DNA of 7,005 nt from Calditrichota bacterium (GTDB lineage: Bacteria > Calditrichota > Calditrichia > RBG-13-44-9). The notes beneath the pieces were generated by a model. That model saw nothing but the letters and a program-made list of their open reading frames with translations. It was not told the DNA's origin and did no database searches. The translations under genes were made by a program, and so were the position numbers. How positions within the stretch are numbered: the first letter of the stretch is position 1; each line of letters starts with the position of its first letter. The stretch spans positions 1 through 7,005 of the forward strand of contig JAJRXE010000442.1 of the NCBI GenBank assembly GCA_024276455.1. Reading direction: 5' to 3'. Below are positions 1 through 6,443 of the stretch, piece after piece.

Positions 1-559
1 AAACTCGCTTTCGCCACCCCTCGGTCCGGCGGCGCACGATGGCCAAATCCGGGATGAGTCCCACAAAAAAGAAAATCGCGCTGATGGTGAAGTAGGTGCT
101 GACCGCAAAGACGTCCCACACCAGGGGCGATTTGAAATTCACCCAGATGAGTCGCTGGTTGGGGTAAGGAAACAGCCAGTAGAACAACCAGGATCGCCCA
201 AGGTGAATAAGGGGGAACAGTCCAGCGGTCATCACCGCAATGACGGTCATGGCCTCGGCGGAGCGGTTAAAGGCATTGCGGAATTTCGCCCGAAAGAGAA
301 ACAAAACCGCCGAGATCAGCGTGCCGGAATGGGCAATTCCCACCCAGAAGACGAAATCGGTAATGTAAACGCCCCATCCCACCGGGTTGTTAATTCCGGC
401 CACGCCCATGCCCCTGAGCATCTGGTAAAGCCAGAGCGAGAGGCCCACCACAAAGAAAGTTGCCGTGATGGCCAGGGTCACCCAGTAAGCGGGACCGGGT
501 TTACGCATGGCAGCAAGCACATCCTGCTCTATTTGCCGACTGTAATCGATATGCTCCAT
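1..559 (-). CDS. actC: ActC, NrfD/PsrC-family integral membrane quinol subunit of Alternative Complex III (partial, 3' end missing)
   Basis: This is the first 186 codons of an integral membrane protein; the reading frame is still open at the left edge. I translated it directly. It has a charged N-terminus (about 25 residues) and then hydrophobic segments near residues 26-48, 67-89, 103-128 and 147-170. The stretch GWGVYITDFVFWVGIAHSGT (residues 61-80) is the conserved NrfD/PsrC signature and is especially like ActC. Asp68 and His77 in it are candidate quinol or proton-pathway residues, by family analogy only. Known ActC proteins have about ten helices and more than 400 residues, so more than half is missing. 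The ATG lies 1 nt after the ActB stop codon (TAA-T-ATG), with the Shine-Dalgarno sequence AAGGTGAGG inside the end of actB, which implies translational coupling. Expected role: menaquinol oxidation at the membrane, passing electrons to the [3Fe-4S] cluster of ActB. A polysulfide-reductase-type NrfD protein is the alternative, but the neighbours argue for ActC. Confidence 0.93.
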   Translation of the reverse strand, partial: MEHIDYSRQIEQDVLAAMRKPGPAYWVTLAITATFFVVGLSLWLYQMLRGMGVAGINNPVGWGVYITDFVFWVGIAHSGTLISAVLFLFRAKFRNAFNRSAEAMTVIAVMTAGLFPLIHLGRSWLFYWLFPYPNQRLIWVNFKSPLVWDVFAVSTYFTISAIFFFVGLIPDLAIVRRRTEGWRKRV

Positions 560-560
560 A

Positions 561-3392
561 TTAGACCTCACCTTTTGGTTCTTTTCCCAGATAATGAACA
601 GCCGGTTCGGTTCCCAATTCTTCCAAGACCCGATATTGACGGCTGGAATGGGCCAATTTGTACACGGCGGAATTCTTGTCCAGCAAATTGCCGAAAACGA
701 TGGCATTGGTGGGACAGGTCTGGGCGCAGGCGGGCACCACTTCGCCGTCTGCCACTTTCCGTCCCTCGTCCCGGGCGGTATCCTTGGCGCTGCGAATGCG
801 CTGGATGCAGAAGGTACACTTTTCCATCACCCCGCGTTCCCGCACGGAAACCTCCGGATTGTACATTTTGTCCAGCGGCTCGGGCAAACGGTGGTCGAAC
901 CAGTTAAACCGCCGCACCTTGTAGGGACAATTATTGGAACAGTAACGCGTTCCCACGCAGCGGTTGTACACCTGCGCATTTAATCCTTCCGGGTTGTGGT
1001 AGGCGGCGTACACCGGGCAGACCGGTTCGCAGGGCGCATTGTCGCACTGCTGGCACATCATGGGCAGGAATTCCATCGTTTCCTCTCCCACATAATACGG
1101 TTCGATGCGAATCCAGGACATTTCCCGCCCTTTCAAATGTTCCTCTGCACCTACCAGAGGGATATTGTTCTCCACGTAACAGGCTGCAGAACAGGCATTA
1201 CAACCGATGCAGCTCTCCAGGTCCACCGCCATGCCCCAACGGTAATCTTTGTGTTCGTGAGGGGGATTGTTGGCAATTTTTTCGTGCTCCGACTCGTGAT
1301 CCCCACCATGATGCATTTCTTCCGGGAGAATTCCCCGGCCCTCCTGCCCGCTCATGGAACCGGCCAGAACAGGCAAAGGAATATGTTTTCCGGTTCTCTG
1401 AACCCGGACTCCCTCCCGTACGATTATCGCCTCGCCACTGTTGGGATCGATTGTTAGGGGAAGCTCCTCCAGCAGATCACGCTGAATTGCCAGCAGGTTT
1501 GTCGGCATCAGTTTCTGAATGAACACCGGCTTACGCAACACCATTTCCTCCAGCACGACCTCGATTTCGTCCCCATTTTTGAGCTGTAAATTTTCTGCCA
1601 GGTTCTCGGAAACGGTAATCCATTCGCCGTAGGAAATAGTTGACAAGGGGTCGGGAATTTCCTCCATCAGCGGAAGCAACCGGCTGCGTCCATCGTAGGA
1701 ACGAATGGAAGGAGTCACAACCAGAACGGGGCCCTCCACCGGCCGGAACTTCCGCGGTTTTCGCAAAAACGCCCGCAAGGCCGGGAAATTCAACTTCACT
1801 TTCACCGCTTTTACCGGCAACTCCAGAAAACCGTTCTCCTGCAGTTCGGCCATCTGCTCCGGGGAAAATCGTTGATTCCATTGGCCGATCAGGTACTGGT
1901 GGTAATCGGTGGTCGGAACCGGTTTCCCGGCCGCTTCTAACAACTGAAGCAGGATTTCGCCCTCGCTGCGGGTGTCGTACTGTTTTTCCATGGCCGGTTG
2001 AATGAGGTTGAACACGCCCCGGCGCGGTTCGCTGTCGCCCCAGGCCTCCAGGGTGTGAGACAACGGCAGAATCACGTCGCACTGGCGCACGGTGTCGTCC
2101 AGCACATCCGAAAGGCCCACCACCAGATTGGCCCCGTGCAATCTTTGGCCAAACTCCAGTTCCCTGGGGAGCGTCTGCACCGGATTGGTGCGAGCCAGGA
2201 ACAGCACACCGACTTGATTTCGCGACAGCAGATTCACCAACCGTTGCACGTCCCGCAGATCTCCTACCGCCGAGGCGTCTTCTGCCCGGGAGAAATCCAC
2301 CACGGAATCGGTCATTCCGGTCATCCACTGAATAAGACCGGCCAGCACCGCAACCTCCAGACCCCATTCCTGGGCGGTGGCAACATTCCCGGCAATCAAC
2401 AACGGATTTTCAGCCCGCCGGAATGCCTCCAGCAGCTCGTCCAGCTTTGCGCCGGAGAGTCCGGTTTCCTGCAGCACCTCGTCCCGATGAAAATACGGAA
2501 CCGCCTGACTCACTTCGGCCGGCAGGCGGTACTTTACCGCTCCTTTTGCAATTAGCCAGTGAAACAGATATGCCAACAAATAAATCTCACTCTTCGGCTT
2601 AATGCTGAGGCGCCGGGTCGTCTGAACTCCGGTAAGTGAGACGTGGGGTTCAAGATGAAACCAGACAAGTCCCCTTTCCCTGGCCCGGGCAAACTGAACC
2701 GCCAGATTAACCGGACTGAGAAAAGTCTCGAAAATGTCCGCTCCCAGCGTCAGTAAGAAATCCGCCGCTTGAATCCGGTAGTGAGGCACTTCGCGGCGAC
2801 CGAACAGCAAGCGGTTGGCCTCTTTCACCGCCGCGTGGGAAAAAGCCTCGTATTCCGGCACACGCTCGATGCCCAGCTGCCGACAGAAATCTGCGATGAG
2901 CTGCGCCAGCGTAGCGGTGGTTTTACCAGAAAGGTAAATATTTTTCCTGCCCGCTTTGCGGTTGCTTTCCAGGCTGTCCCGTATCTTCTGGTAGGCTTCC
3001 TGCCAGGTTGCCACCCGGAAATTACCGGAGGCATCGCGAACCAGGGGGCGTTTAATGCGATCCGGATGGTAAAGGCGCATTAAGGAAGCCTGTCCGCGCA
3101 TACACAGCGCTCCGTCGTTCACCGGGTGTCCGGACAACCCCTCCAGTTTGGTGGGAAATAAACCGCGTTCCCCCCGATACATCTTGTCGTGCACCTTGAC
3201 CTGCACCCCACAATTAGCCGGACACTCGGTACAGGTCGAAGACACCAACAACGGTTTCCCGGGGTAAACGTCTTCTTCAGGGGGAATCAAGTAAGGAATA
3301 ATCTTTTCCGTTCCTTTATCGACGCCGCAGGAGGTCAGCACAGCGGTTCCGGACACAACTCCCACGGCTTTTAAAAAATTACGTCTGTCCAT
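561..3392 (-). CDS. actB: ActB, molybdopterin-oxidoreductase-like/iron-sulfur fusion subunit of Alternative Complex III
   Basis: This 943-residue exported protein has two parts. The N-terminus has a twin-arginine signal (RRNFLK, residues 3-8), a hydrophobic stretch and a lipobox-like LTSC ending at Cys22. Residues about 50-665 form a molybdopterin-oxidoreductase-like domain (B1), with Cys54, Cys57, Cys61 and Cys97 spaced as for an FS0 [4Fe-4S] cluster, LEAWGD at 448-453, and a dinucleotide-binding-like C-terminal section. A His-rich linker (about 694-714) leads to a four-cluster ferredoxin domain (B2). Its cysteine groups are 728/731/734/738, 780/783/788/792, 812/818/822 with Thr815 in place of a cysteine, and 859/862/889/893. 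This predicts three [4Fe-4S] clusters and one [3Fe-4S] cluster, as known for ActB. In studied ACIII the B1 half carries no molybdenum, so its role is structural or electron transfer. The ATG is preceded by GGAGGAG with a 5-nt spacer. It sits 20 nt after actA and is coupled to actC. Family call is firm; cofactor content of B1 is inferred. Confidence 0.95.
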   Translation of the reverse strand: MDRRNFLKAVGVVSGTAVLTSCGVDKGTEKIIPYLIPPEEDVYPGKPLLVSSTCTECPANCGVQVKVHDKMYRGERGLFPTKLEGLSGHPVNDGALCMRGQASLMRLYHPDRIKRPLVRDASGNFRVATWQEAYQKIRDSLESNRKAGRKNIYLSGKTTATLAQLIADFCRQLGIERVPEYEAFSHAAVKEANRLLFGRREVPHYRIQAADFLLTLGADIFETFLSPVNLAVQFARARERGLVWFHLEPHVSLTGVQTTRRLSIKPKSEIYLLAYLFHWLIAKGAVKYRLPAEVSQAVPYFHRDEVLQETGLSGAKLDELLEAFRRAENPLLIAGNVATAQEWGLEVAVLAGLIQWMTGMTDSVVDFSRAEDASAVGDLRDVQRLVNLLSRNQVGVLFLARTNPVQTLPRELEFGQRLHGANLVVGLSDVLDDTVRQCDVILPLSHTLEAWGDSEPRRGVFNLIQPAMEKQYDTRSEGEILLQLLEAAGKPVPTTDYHQYLIGQWNQRFSPEQMAELQENGFLELPVKAVKVKLNFPALRAFLRKPRKFRPVEGPVLVVTPSIRSYDGRSRLLPLMEEIPDPLSTISYGEWITVSENLAENLQLKNGDEIEVVLEEMVLRKPVFIQKLMPTNLLAIQRDLLEELPLTIDPNSGEAIIVREGVRVQRTGKHIPLPVLAGSMSGQEGRGILPEEMHHGGDHESEHEKIANNPPHEHKDYRWGMAVDLESCIGCNACSAACYVENNIPLVGAEEHLKGREMSWIRIEPYYVGEETMEFLPMMCQQCDNAPCEPVCPVYAAYHNPEGLNAQVYNRCVGTRYCSNNCPYKVRRFNWFDHRLPEPLDKMYNPEVSVRERGVMEKCTFCIQRIRSAKDTARDEGRKVADGEVVPACAQTCPTNAIVFGNLLDKNSAVYKLAHSSRQYRVLEELGTEPAVHYLGKEPKGEV
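566..574 (-). promoter_or_regulatory. Ribosome binding site of actC inside the 3' end of actB
   Basis: AAGGTGAGG on the minus strand, 6 nt before the actC ATG. It lies within the last codons of actB, and the actB stop and actC start are separated by one base, so translation of the two subunits is probably coupled. Confidence 0.75.
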
Positions 3393-3397
3393 TCACA

Positions 3398-3404
3398 CTC
3401 CTCC
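3398..3404 (-). promoter_or_regulatory. Ribosome binding site of actB
   Basis: GGAGGAG on the minus strand, 5 nt before the actB ATG, the strongest Shine-Dalgarno match in the window. It supports a start placing the twin-arginine motif at residues 3-4. Confidence 0.85.
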
Positions 3405-3412
3405 GGATTTTT

Positions 3413-3928
3413 CTATTTGTGACAGGTCAAACAGTCGTCAGGCGCATTGTTGGCCCGGTGGCAGGAGACGCACCAGCCCATTTGCAATTCCCGCTGCCGT
3501 TTCATTACCGGCATCACCTCCACATTACCGTGGCAGGTGGCGCATTCCACCCCGGCTTTGACATGCCGCTTGTGAGAAAAATACACGTGATTGCGAACCG
3601 GAATCCGGTACACCCGATTCCAGGGAATGGGCGTGCCATCTTTCCAGAAACGGGTCAATTTCTGAATTTCCGGACGGTCGGTGGCCACCTTTTCGTGGCA
3701 CGTCATGCACTTCTGCAGCGAGGGAATTCCGGCAAACGTGGATTTTTCCACTGTAGTGTGACAAAACTGACACGACAAACCCACCTTTTTGACATGAATT
3801 TCGTGACTGAATTGGATAGGCTGGGGTGGTGTTTTCCGGTTTTGTTGCCAGGAATACCCCTTTAAAACAACCAGTCCGACAAAGAGCAGAAAGAGACTGG
3901 CGATGATGACTTTTCCAATTATTCGCAT
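3413..3928 (-). CDS. actA: ActA, membrane-anchored pentaheme cytochrome c subunit of Alternative Complex III
   Basis: This is a 171-residue protein with an uncleaved-looking N-terminal membrane helix (about residues 5-24, no signal-peptidase site evident) and five CxxCH heme c motifs: CQFCH (53-57), CMTCH (74-78), CATCH (129-133), CVSCH (153-157) and CLTCH (166-170). The paired phrases FSHEIHV (41-47) and YFSHKRHV (116-123 region) supply His residues typical of distal ligands in class III (c3/c7) cytochromes. Five hemes and one anchor match known ActA. It would accept electrons from the ActB clusters in the periplasm and pass them to a monoheme cytochrome or directly to an oxidase. The ATG has AGGGGAG upstream with a 9-nt spacer. 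The gene begins 20 nt after the preceding membrane cytochrome and ends 20 nt before actB, so all are probably cotranscribed. A c7-like cytochrome of a Qrc-type complex is the alternative; the fused ActB favours ACIII. Confidence 0.94.
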   Translation of the reverse strand: MRIIGKVIIASLFLLFVGLVVLKGYSWQQNRKTPPQPIQFSHEIHVKKVGLSCQFCHTTVEKSTFAGIPSLQKCMTCHEKVATDRPEIQKLTRFWKDGTPIPWNRVYRIPVRNHVYFSHKRHVKAGVECATCHGNVEVMPVMKRQRELQMGWCVSCHRANNAPDDCLTCHK

Positions 3929-3937
3929 GGGTAGGTT

Positions 3938-3943
3938 CTCCCC
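3938..3943 (-). promoter_or_regulatory. Ribosome binding site of actA
   Basis: GGGGAG on the minus strand, 9 nt before the actA ATG, lying wholly in the 20-nt gap after the membrane cytochrome gene. It fixes the start that gives the single N-terminal membrane anchor. Confidence 0.75.
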
Positions 3944-3948
3944 TCTTT

Positions 3949-5265
3949 TTACTTCGCCGTTGAATTGTTTTGTTGCTCCCGAAACGTTTTCAGCAGGTAG
4001 GCTACAACCGAACGAATTTCACTCTCTTTTAGTCCCAGCTGCGGCATGGGCGGCAAAGCGGGATCGATTTTCCGCGGTTTGCGCACAAAATCCACCAATT
4101 CTTCCTGGCGGTCCAGATATTTGGGAAGCACCTGGTTGTACGCCGGCCCCACCACCTGCTGATCGAAGCGGTGACAGGTGATGCACTGATTCAGATACAC
4201 TTTTTTTCCCAGCTCCAGATCCACTTTAATGGCGCTGGTACGCCGGGCTTCCCGTTCCGCCTCCAGTCGGCTTTGCACCTCCTCGGCGCGACTGATCAAC
4301 AGGGCGGAATGATTTTCAATCGCATTTTCCAGGGCGAAGTGGTCTGTTACCACCATGAGAACGAACGCCAGAAGGTAGAGAACAAAAACGGAAACGCCCC
4401 GCCGCGCCGTTTTTTCCTGCACCATTCGCCAGAGTTTCAGCCCCACCCAGGCCAGTACCATTATGACCAGAATGGCAAGCAAAAACACCGCTTCCGAGAG
4501 GGAAATGCTGGGCAGGGTAATCAAATTCCAGAACAGAAAGAACGGCTGCAGCAAGGTAAAAAACAGGGCGGTTCCCATTGCAAAATTTCGAAGGTAGGTC
4601 GCGTAATTCTCCTCCAATCCCCGGCGTCCGCCCTGCCAGTGGAAGAAAAAGAACAGCACGGCGGCACCGGAAAAGGCCAGCGCAGCGGTGGTAAACTGAA
4701 CAAAGCGGGCCATCACATTCCAGGAGAACAGCAACTGGGTGGGTTTGCGGATGAGGAACCAGCGACCGGGATCGAGCTGCAGGCTGGTCACGCCACTAAA
4801 CAGAAGGTAAGCCAGGAGCAACATTCCCAGTCCCGCTACACCGAAAAGCAGGTGGAGGTAATAGTTGTTCTCTCGCCAGCGAAAAGAGGCCTGGTAAGCG
4901 TACACCAGCGAAAGCCCCACCGCCGTAAAAATTGTCAGGTAGCTGAGGAATGGCACAATGGCAATCGGCGCATCGTAAAAGATTTGCCCACTGATCAGGA
5001 TGATGACCAGCAAAGGCAAAACGCCCAGCACCAGTCCCGCCCATTTGTTGAAAACCAGGGCTTCCAGTACCTGGTAAGCCAATCGTCCGTAAATGGGGTG
5101 GTTCCGTCCTCCGTCTCGCACATTGAACCAGAGAGAATAGAAAGTTCCTCCAATCACCAGAGCAATAAAAGGCAGATGGATGAAATAGATTACCATCAGC
5201 AGAAATTTTATAAGATGAAGATGGTCGGCACTGGGTGGTAAAAACAATTCCTGAAAGAAATCCAT
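3949..5265 (-). CDS. Eight-helix membrane protein (cytochrome bd subunit I-like) fused to a C-terminal monoheme cytochrome c
   Basis: This 438-residue protein leads the ACIII operon. Hydrophobic segments lie near residues 17-47, 76-94, 100-126, 136-158, 186-209, 223-250, 256-280 and 289-308. Charged loops fall alternately (48-75, 127-135, 210-222, 280-290 are rich in Arg/Lys), so the positive-inside rule puts both termini in the periplasm. A polar, helical connector (about 320-346) joins a class I cytochrome c domain with CITCH at 361-365 and a likely axial Met407 in PPMPQLG. The membrane part resembles CydA by eye: His30 in helix 1 followed by LPF, an APIAI turn before helix 3, and RFVQFTTAALAFSG in helix 5, where CydA has a heme-ligand His but this protein has Gln190. 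It therefore may be a degenerate bd-type bundle or a heme b carrier. Start: ATG with AGGAG and an 8-nt spacer. The likely role is electron transfer beside ACIII. The c domain is certain; the CydA kinship is inferred. Confidence 0.85.
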   Translation of the reverse strand: MDFFQELFLPPSADHLHLIKFLLMVIYFIHLPFIALVIGGTFYSLWFNVRDGGRNHPIYGRLAYQVLEALVFNKWAGLVLGVLPLLVIILISGQIFYDAPIAIVPFLSYLTIFTAVGLSLVYAYQASFRWRENNYYLHLLFGVAGLGMLLLAYLLFSGVTSLQLDPGRWFLIRKPTQLLFSWNVMARFVQFTTAALAFSGAAVLFFFFHWQGGRRGLEENYATYLRNFAMGTALFFTLLQPFFLFWNLITLPSISLSEAVFLLAILVIMVLAWVGLKLWRMVQEKTARRGVSVFVLYLLAFVLMVVTDHFALENAIENHSALLISRAEEVQSRLEAEREARRTSAIKVDLELGKKVYLNQCITCHRFDQQVVGPAYNQVLPKYLDRQEELVDFVRKPRKIDPALPPMPQLGLKESEIRSVVAYLLKTFREQQNNSTAK

Positions 5266-5273
5266 AGGTGCTT

Positions 5274-5278
5274 CTCCT
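5274..5278 (-). promoter_or_regulatory. Ribosome binding site of the membrane cytochrome c gene
   Basis: AGGAG on the minus strand, 8 nt before the ATG at 5265. It supports this start and shows the organism uses canonical Shine-Dalgarno initiation here. Confidence 0.8.
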
Positions 5279-5365
5279 GTAAATTAATTCGACCGAAAAA
5301 AGACAACAGTTGCCCTGCTCCGCTTAAAAAAGAGCGTACTTTCCCCGTCTAATTACAGAAACACT

Positions 5366-5392
5366 TTCCGGAACGGTGGGTACCGTCCGGAA
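5366..5392 (-). terminator. Terminator-like hairpin after lipA, before the ACIII operon
   Basis: Plus-strand bases 5366-5377 (ttccggaacggt) pair with 5382-5392 (accgtccggaa) as an 11-bp, GC-rich stem with a single bulged A at 5373 and a 4-nt loop. Read on the minus strand, it begins 4 nt after the lipA stop codon and is followed by AGTGTTTCTG, a weak and interrupted T-run. It probably ends or attenuates lipA transcription and separates it from the respiratory operon. The poor T-tract means termination may be partial, or the hairpin may act in mRNA stability instead. Confidence 0.55.
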
Positions 5393-5396
5393 TCTA

Positions 5397-6296
5397 TTAA
5401 ATAATGTTTGTTAGATCTTCTTTCGACCGCTCCCGGTGCATCTGCATGCGGGCATACTGCACTTCCGCCCGATACGAACTACGCACCAGCGGTCCGGCCT
5501 CCACGTAGGGAAGCCCCAGGTCTTCCCCGATTTTTTTCAACTCGGCGAACTCTTCCGGAGACACGAAACGCTTCACCGGTAAATGCCGGGGAGTGGGCTG
5601 TAAGTACTGCCCGATGGTGAAGATGTCCACCCCTATTTCCCGTACGTCCTTCATAAGTTGTACCACCTCTTCTCTGCTTTCGTCCAGCCCCAACATGATT
5701 CCGGTTTTGGTAATCAGCCCAAATTCTTTCGCTTGCCGCAAAACCGCCAGAGAACGCCGGTACTTTGCCTGCGGCCTGACCTGCCGATATAGCGAGGGAA
5801 CGGTTTCCAGATTGTGCCCGAAGACATCCGGACGGGTTTCCAGAACCTTCTGTACCTGCCAGGCAATTCCTTTGAAATCTGGAGTCAGCACTTCGACGGT
5901 GGTACCAGGATTAGCCGCGCGCACTTTACGGATAGTTTCTGCCCACACTTCCGATCCGCCGTCGGGCAGCTCGTCCCGATTCACCGAAGTAATCACCACG
6001 TGTTTCAAGCCCATTCGCTGCACCATCTTCGCCACCCGCAGCGGTTCCAGACGATCGTACTCGCCGGGTCGTCCGGTTTGAATGGCGCAAAACCGGCAGG
6101 AACGGGTACACACCTCGCCCAATATTAACAGGGTGGCGGTTCCCCGAGACCAGCACTCGTGGCGGTTGGGACACCGCGCTTCCTCGCACACCGTGTGAAG
6201 GTGGTTCCCCCGTAAGTGCCGATTTACTTCCTGAAAATTCTGATTTATCTGTAAACGGATTTTAATCCAATCCGGTCGCGTTCGCTTTGCTTGCAA
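5397..6296 (-). CDS. lipA: Lipoyl synthase (radical SAM, lipoate biosynthesis)
   Basis: This 299-residue protein is a complete lipoyl synthase. The enzyme inserts two sulfur atoms into the octanoyl chain carried on lipoyl domains of E2 and GcvH proteins, in the cytoplasm. The auxiliary cluster motif is CEEARCPNRHEC (Cys37, Cys42, Cys48), and the radical SAM motif is CTRSCRFC (Cys63, Cys67, Cys70). The RSSYRAE motif near the C-terminus (272-278) supplies the serine ligand of the auxiliary cluster. Length is normal for the family. The start is TTG: an in-frame stop lies six codons upstream (6312-6314) and no ATG occurs before the first cluster motif. AAGGGGA precedes it, with a short spacer of about 4 nt. 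It follows an E2 gene by 147 nt, a sensible pairing because E2 is a lipoylated substrate. No lipB or lplA is visible in the window. A hairpin follows its stop codon. Confidence 0.97.
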   Translation of the reverse strand: MQAKRTRPDWIKIRLQINQNFQEVNRHLRGNHLHTVCEEARCPNRHECWSRGTATLLILGEVCTRSCRFCAIQTGRPGEYDRLEPLRVAKMVQRMGLKHVVITSVNRDELPDGGSEVWAETIRKVRAANPGTTVEVLTPDFKGIAWQVQKVLETRPDVFGHNLETVPSLYRQVRPQAKYRRSLAVLRQAKEFGLITKTGIMLGLDESREEVVQLMKDVREIGVDIFTIGQYLQPTPRHLPVKRFVSPEEFAELKKIGEDLGLPYVEAGPLVRSSYRAEVQYARMQMHRERSKEDLTNII

Positions 6297-6443
6297 ATCT
6301 TCCCCTTGACTTTAGTCTCTTTTTTGATAACGGTACGTTCCTCAAACCGGCTCCAATAACAGGGTTTGCTGTTTAAACGATTCAGTCAATGTGCCTGCCA
6401 AGTCCCTCGCTTCTTCTTTGATTCTTGCAGTTAGGGTCGGGGC

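Noticed and set aside
203..907. Plus-strand open frame across the actC/actB junction
   Set aside because: It crosses two well-supported minus-strand genes, has an Arg/Pro/His-rich composition without motifs, and lacks its own convincing ribosome binding site.
1531..2367. Minus-strand open frame of 278 codons inside actB
   Set aside because: It is a shifted frame of actB, rich in Gly and Arg. The actB frame through this region matches the molybdopterin-oxidoreductase family without interruption, so there is no frameshift.
1998..2555. Plus-strand open frame of 185 codons inside actB
   Set aside because: Antisense to conserved actB sequence, with no family resemblance.
561..3392. ActB as a catalytic molybdoenzyme such as polysulfide, thiosulfate or formate oxidoreductase
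   Set aside because: The fused four-cluster domain with CVGTRYC, the pentaheme partner and the ActC-like neighbour point to ACIII. I see no clear molybdenum-ligand motif. The retained FS0 cysteines leave a small doubt, recorded as a finding.
4171..5241. Long open frame (356 codons) on the plus strand opposite the membrane cytochrome c gene
   Set aside because: Its translation is rich in Gln, His and Lys with no recognisable domain, and it mirrors a minus-strand gene with clear helices, a heme motif and a ribosome binding site. It is an antisense shadow.
5281..5306. Possible promoter: TTGTCT and TAATTT on the minus strand before the membrane cytochrome gene
   Set aside because: The spacer is only 14 nt, and the -10-like box almost touches the ribosome binding site, leaving no room for a normal leader.
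6329..6339. Small inverted repeat AACG-GTA-CGTT between the E2 gene and lipA
   Set aside because: The stem is only four base pairs with a three-base loop, which is expected by chance and lacks a following T-run.
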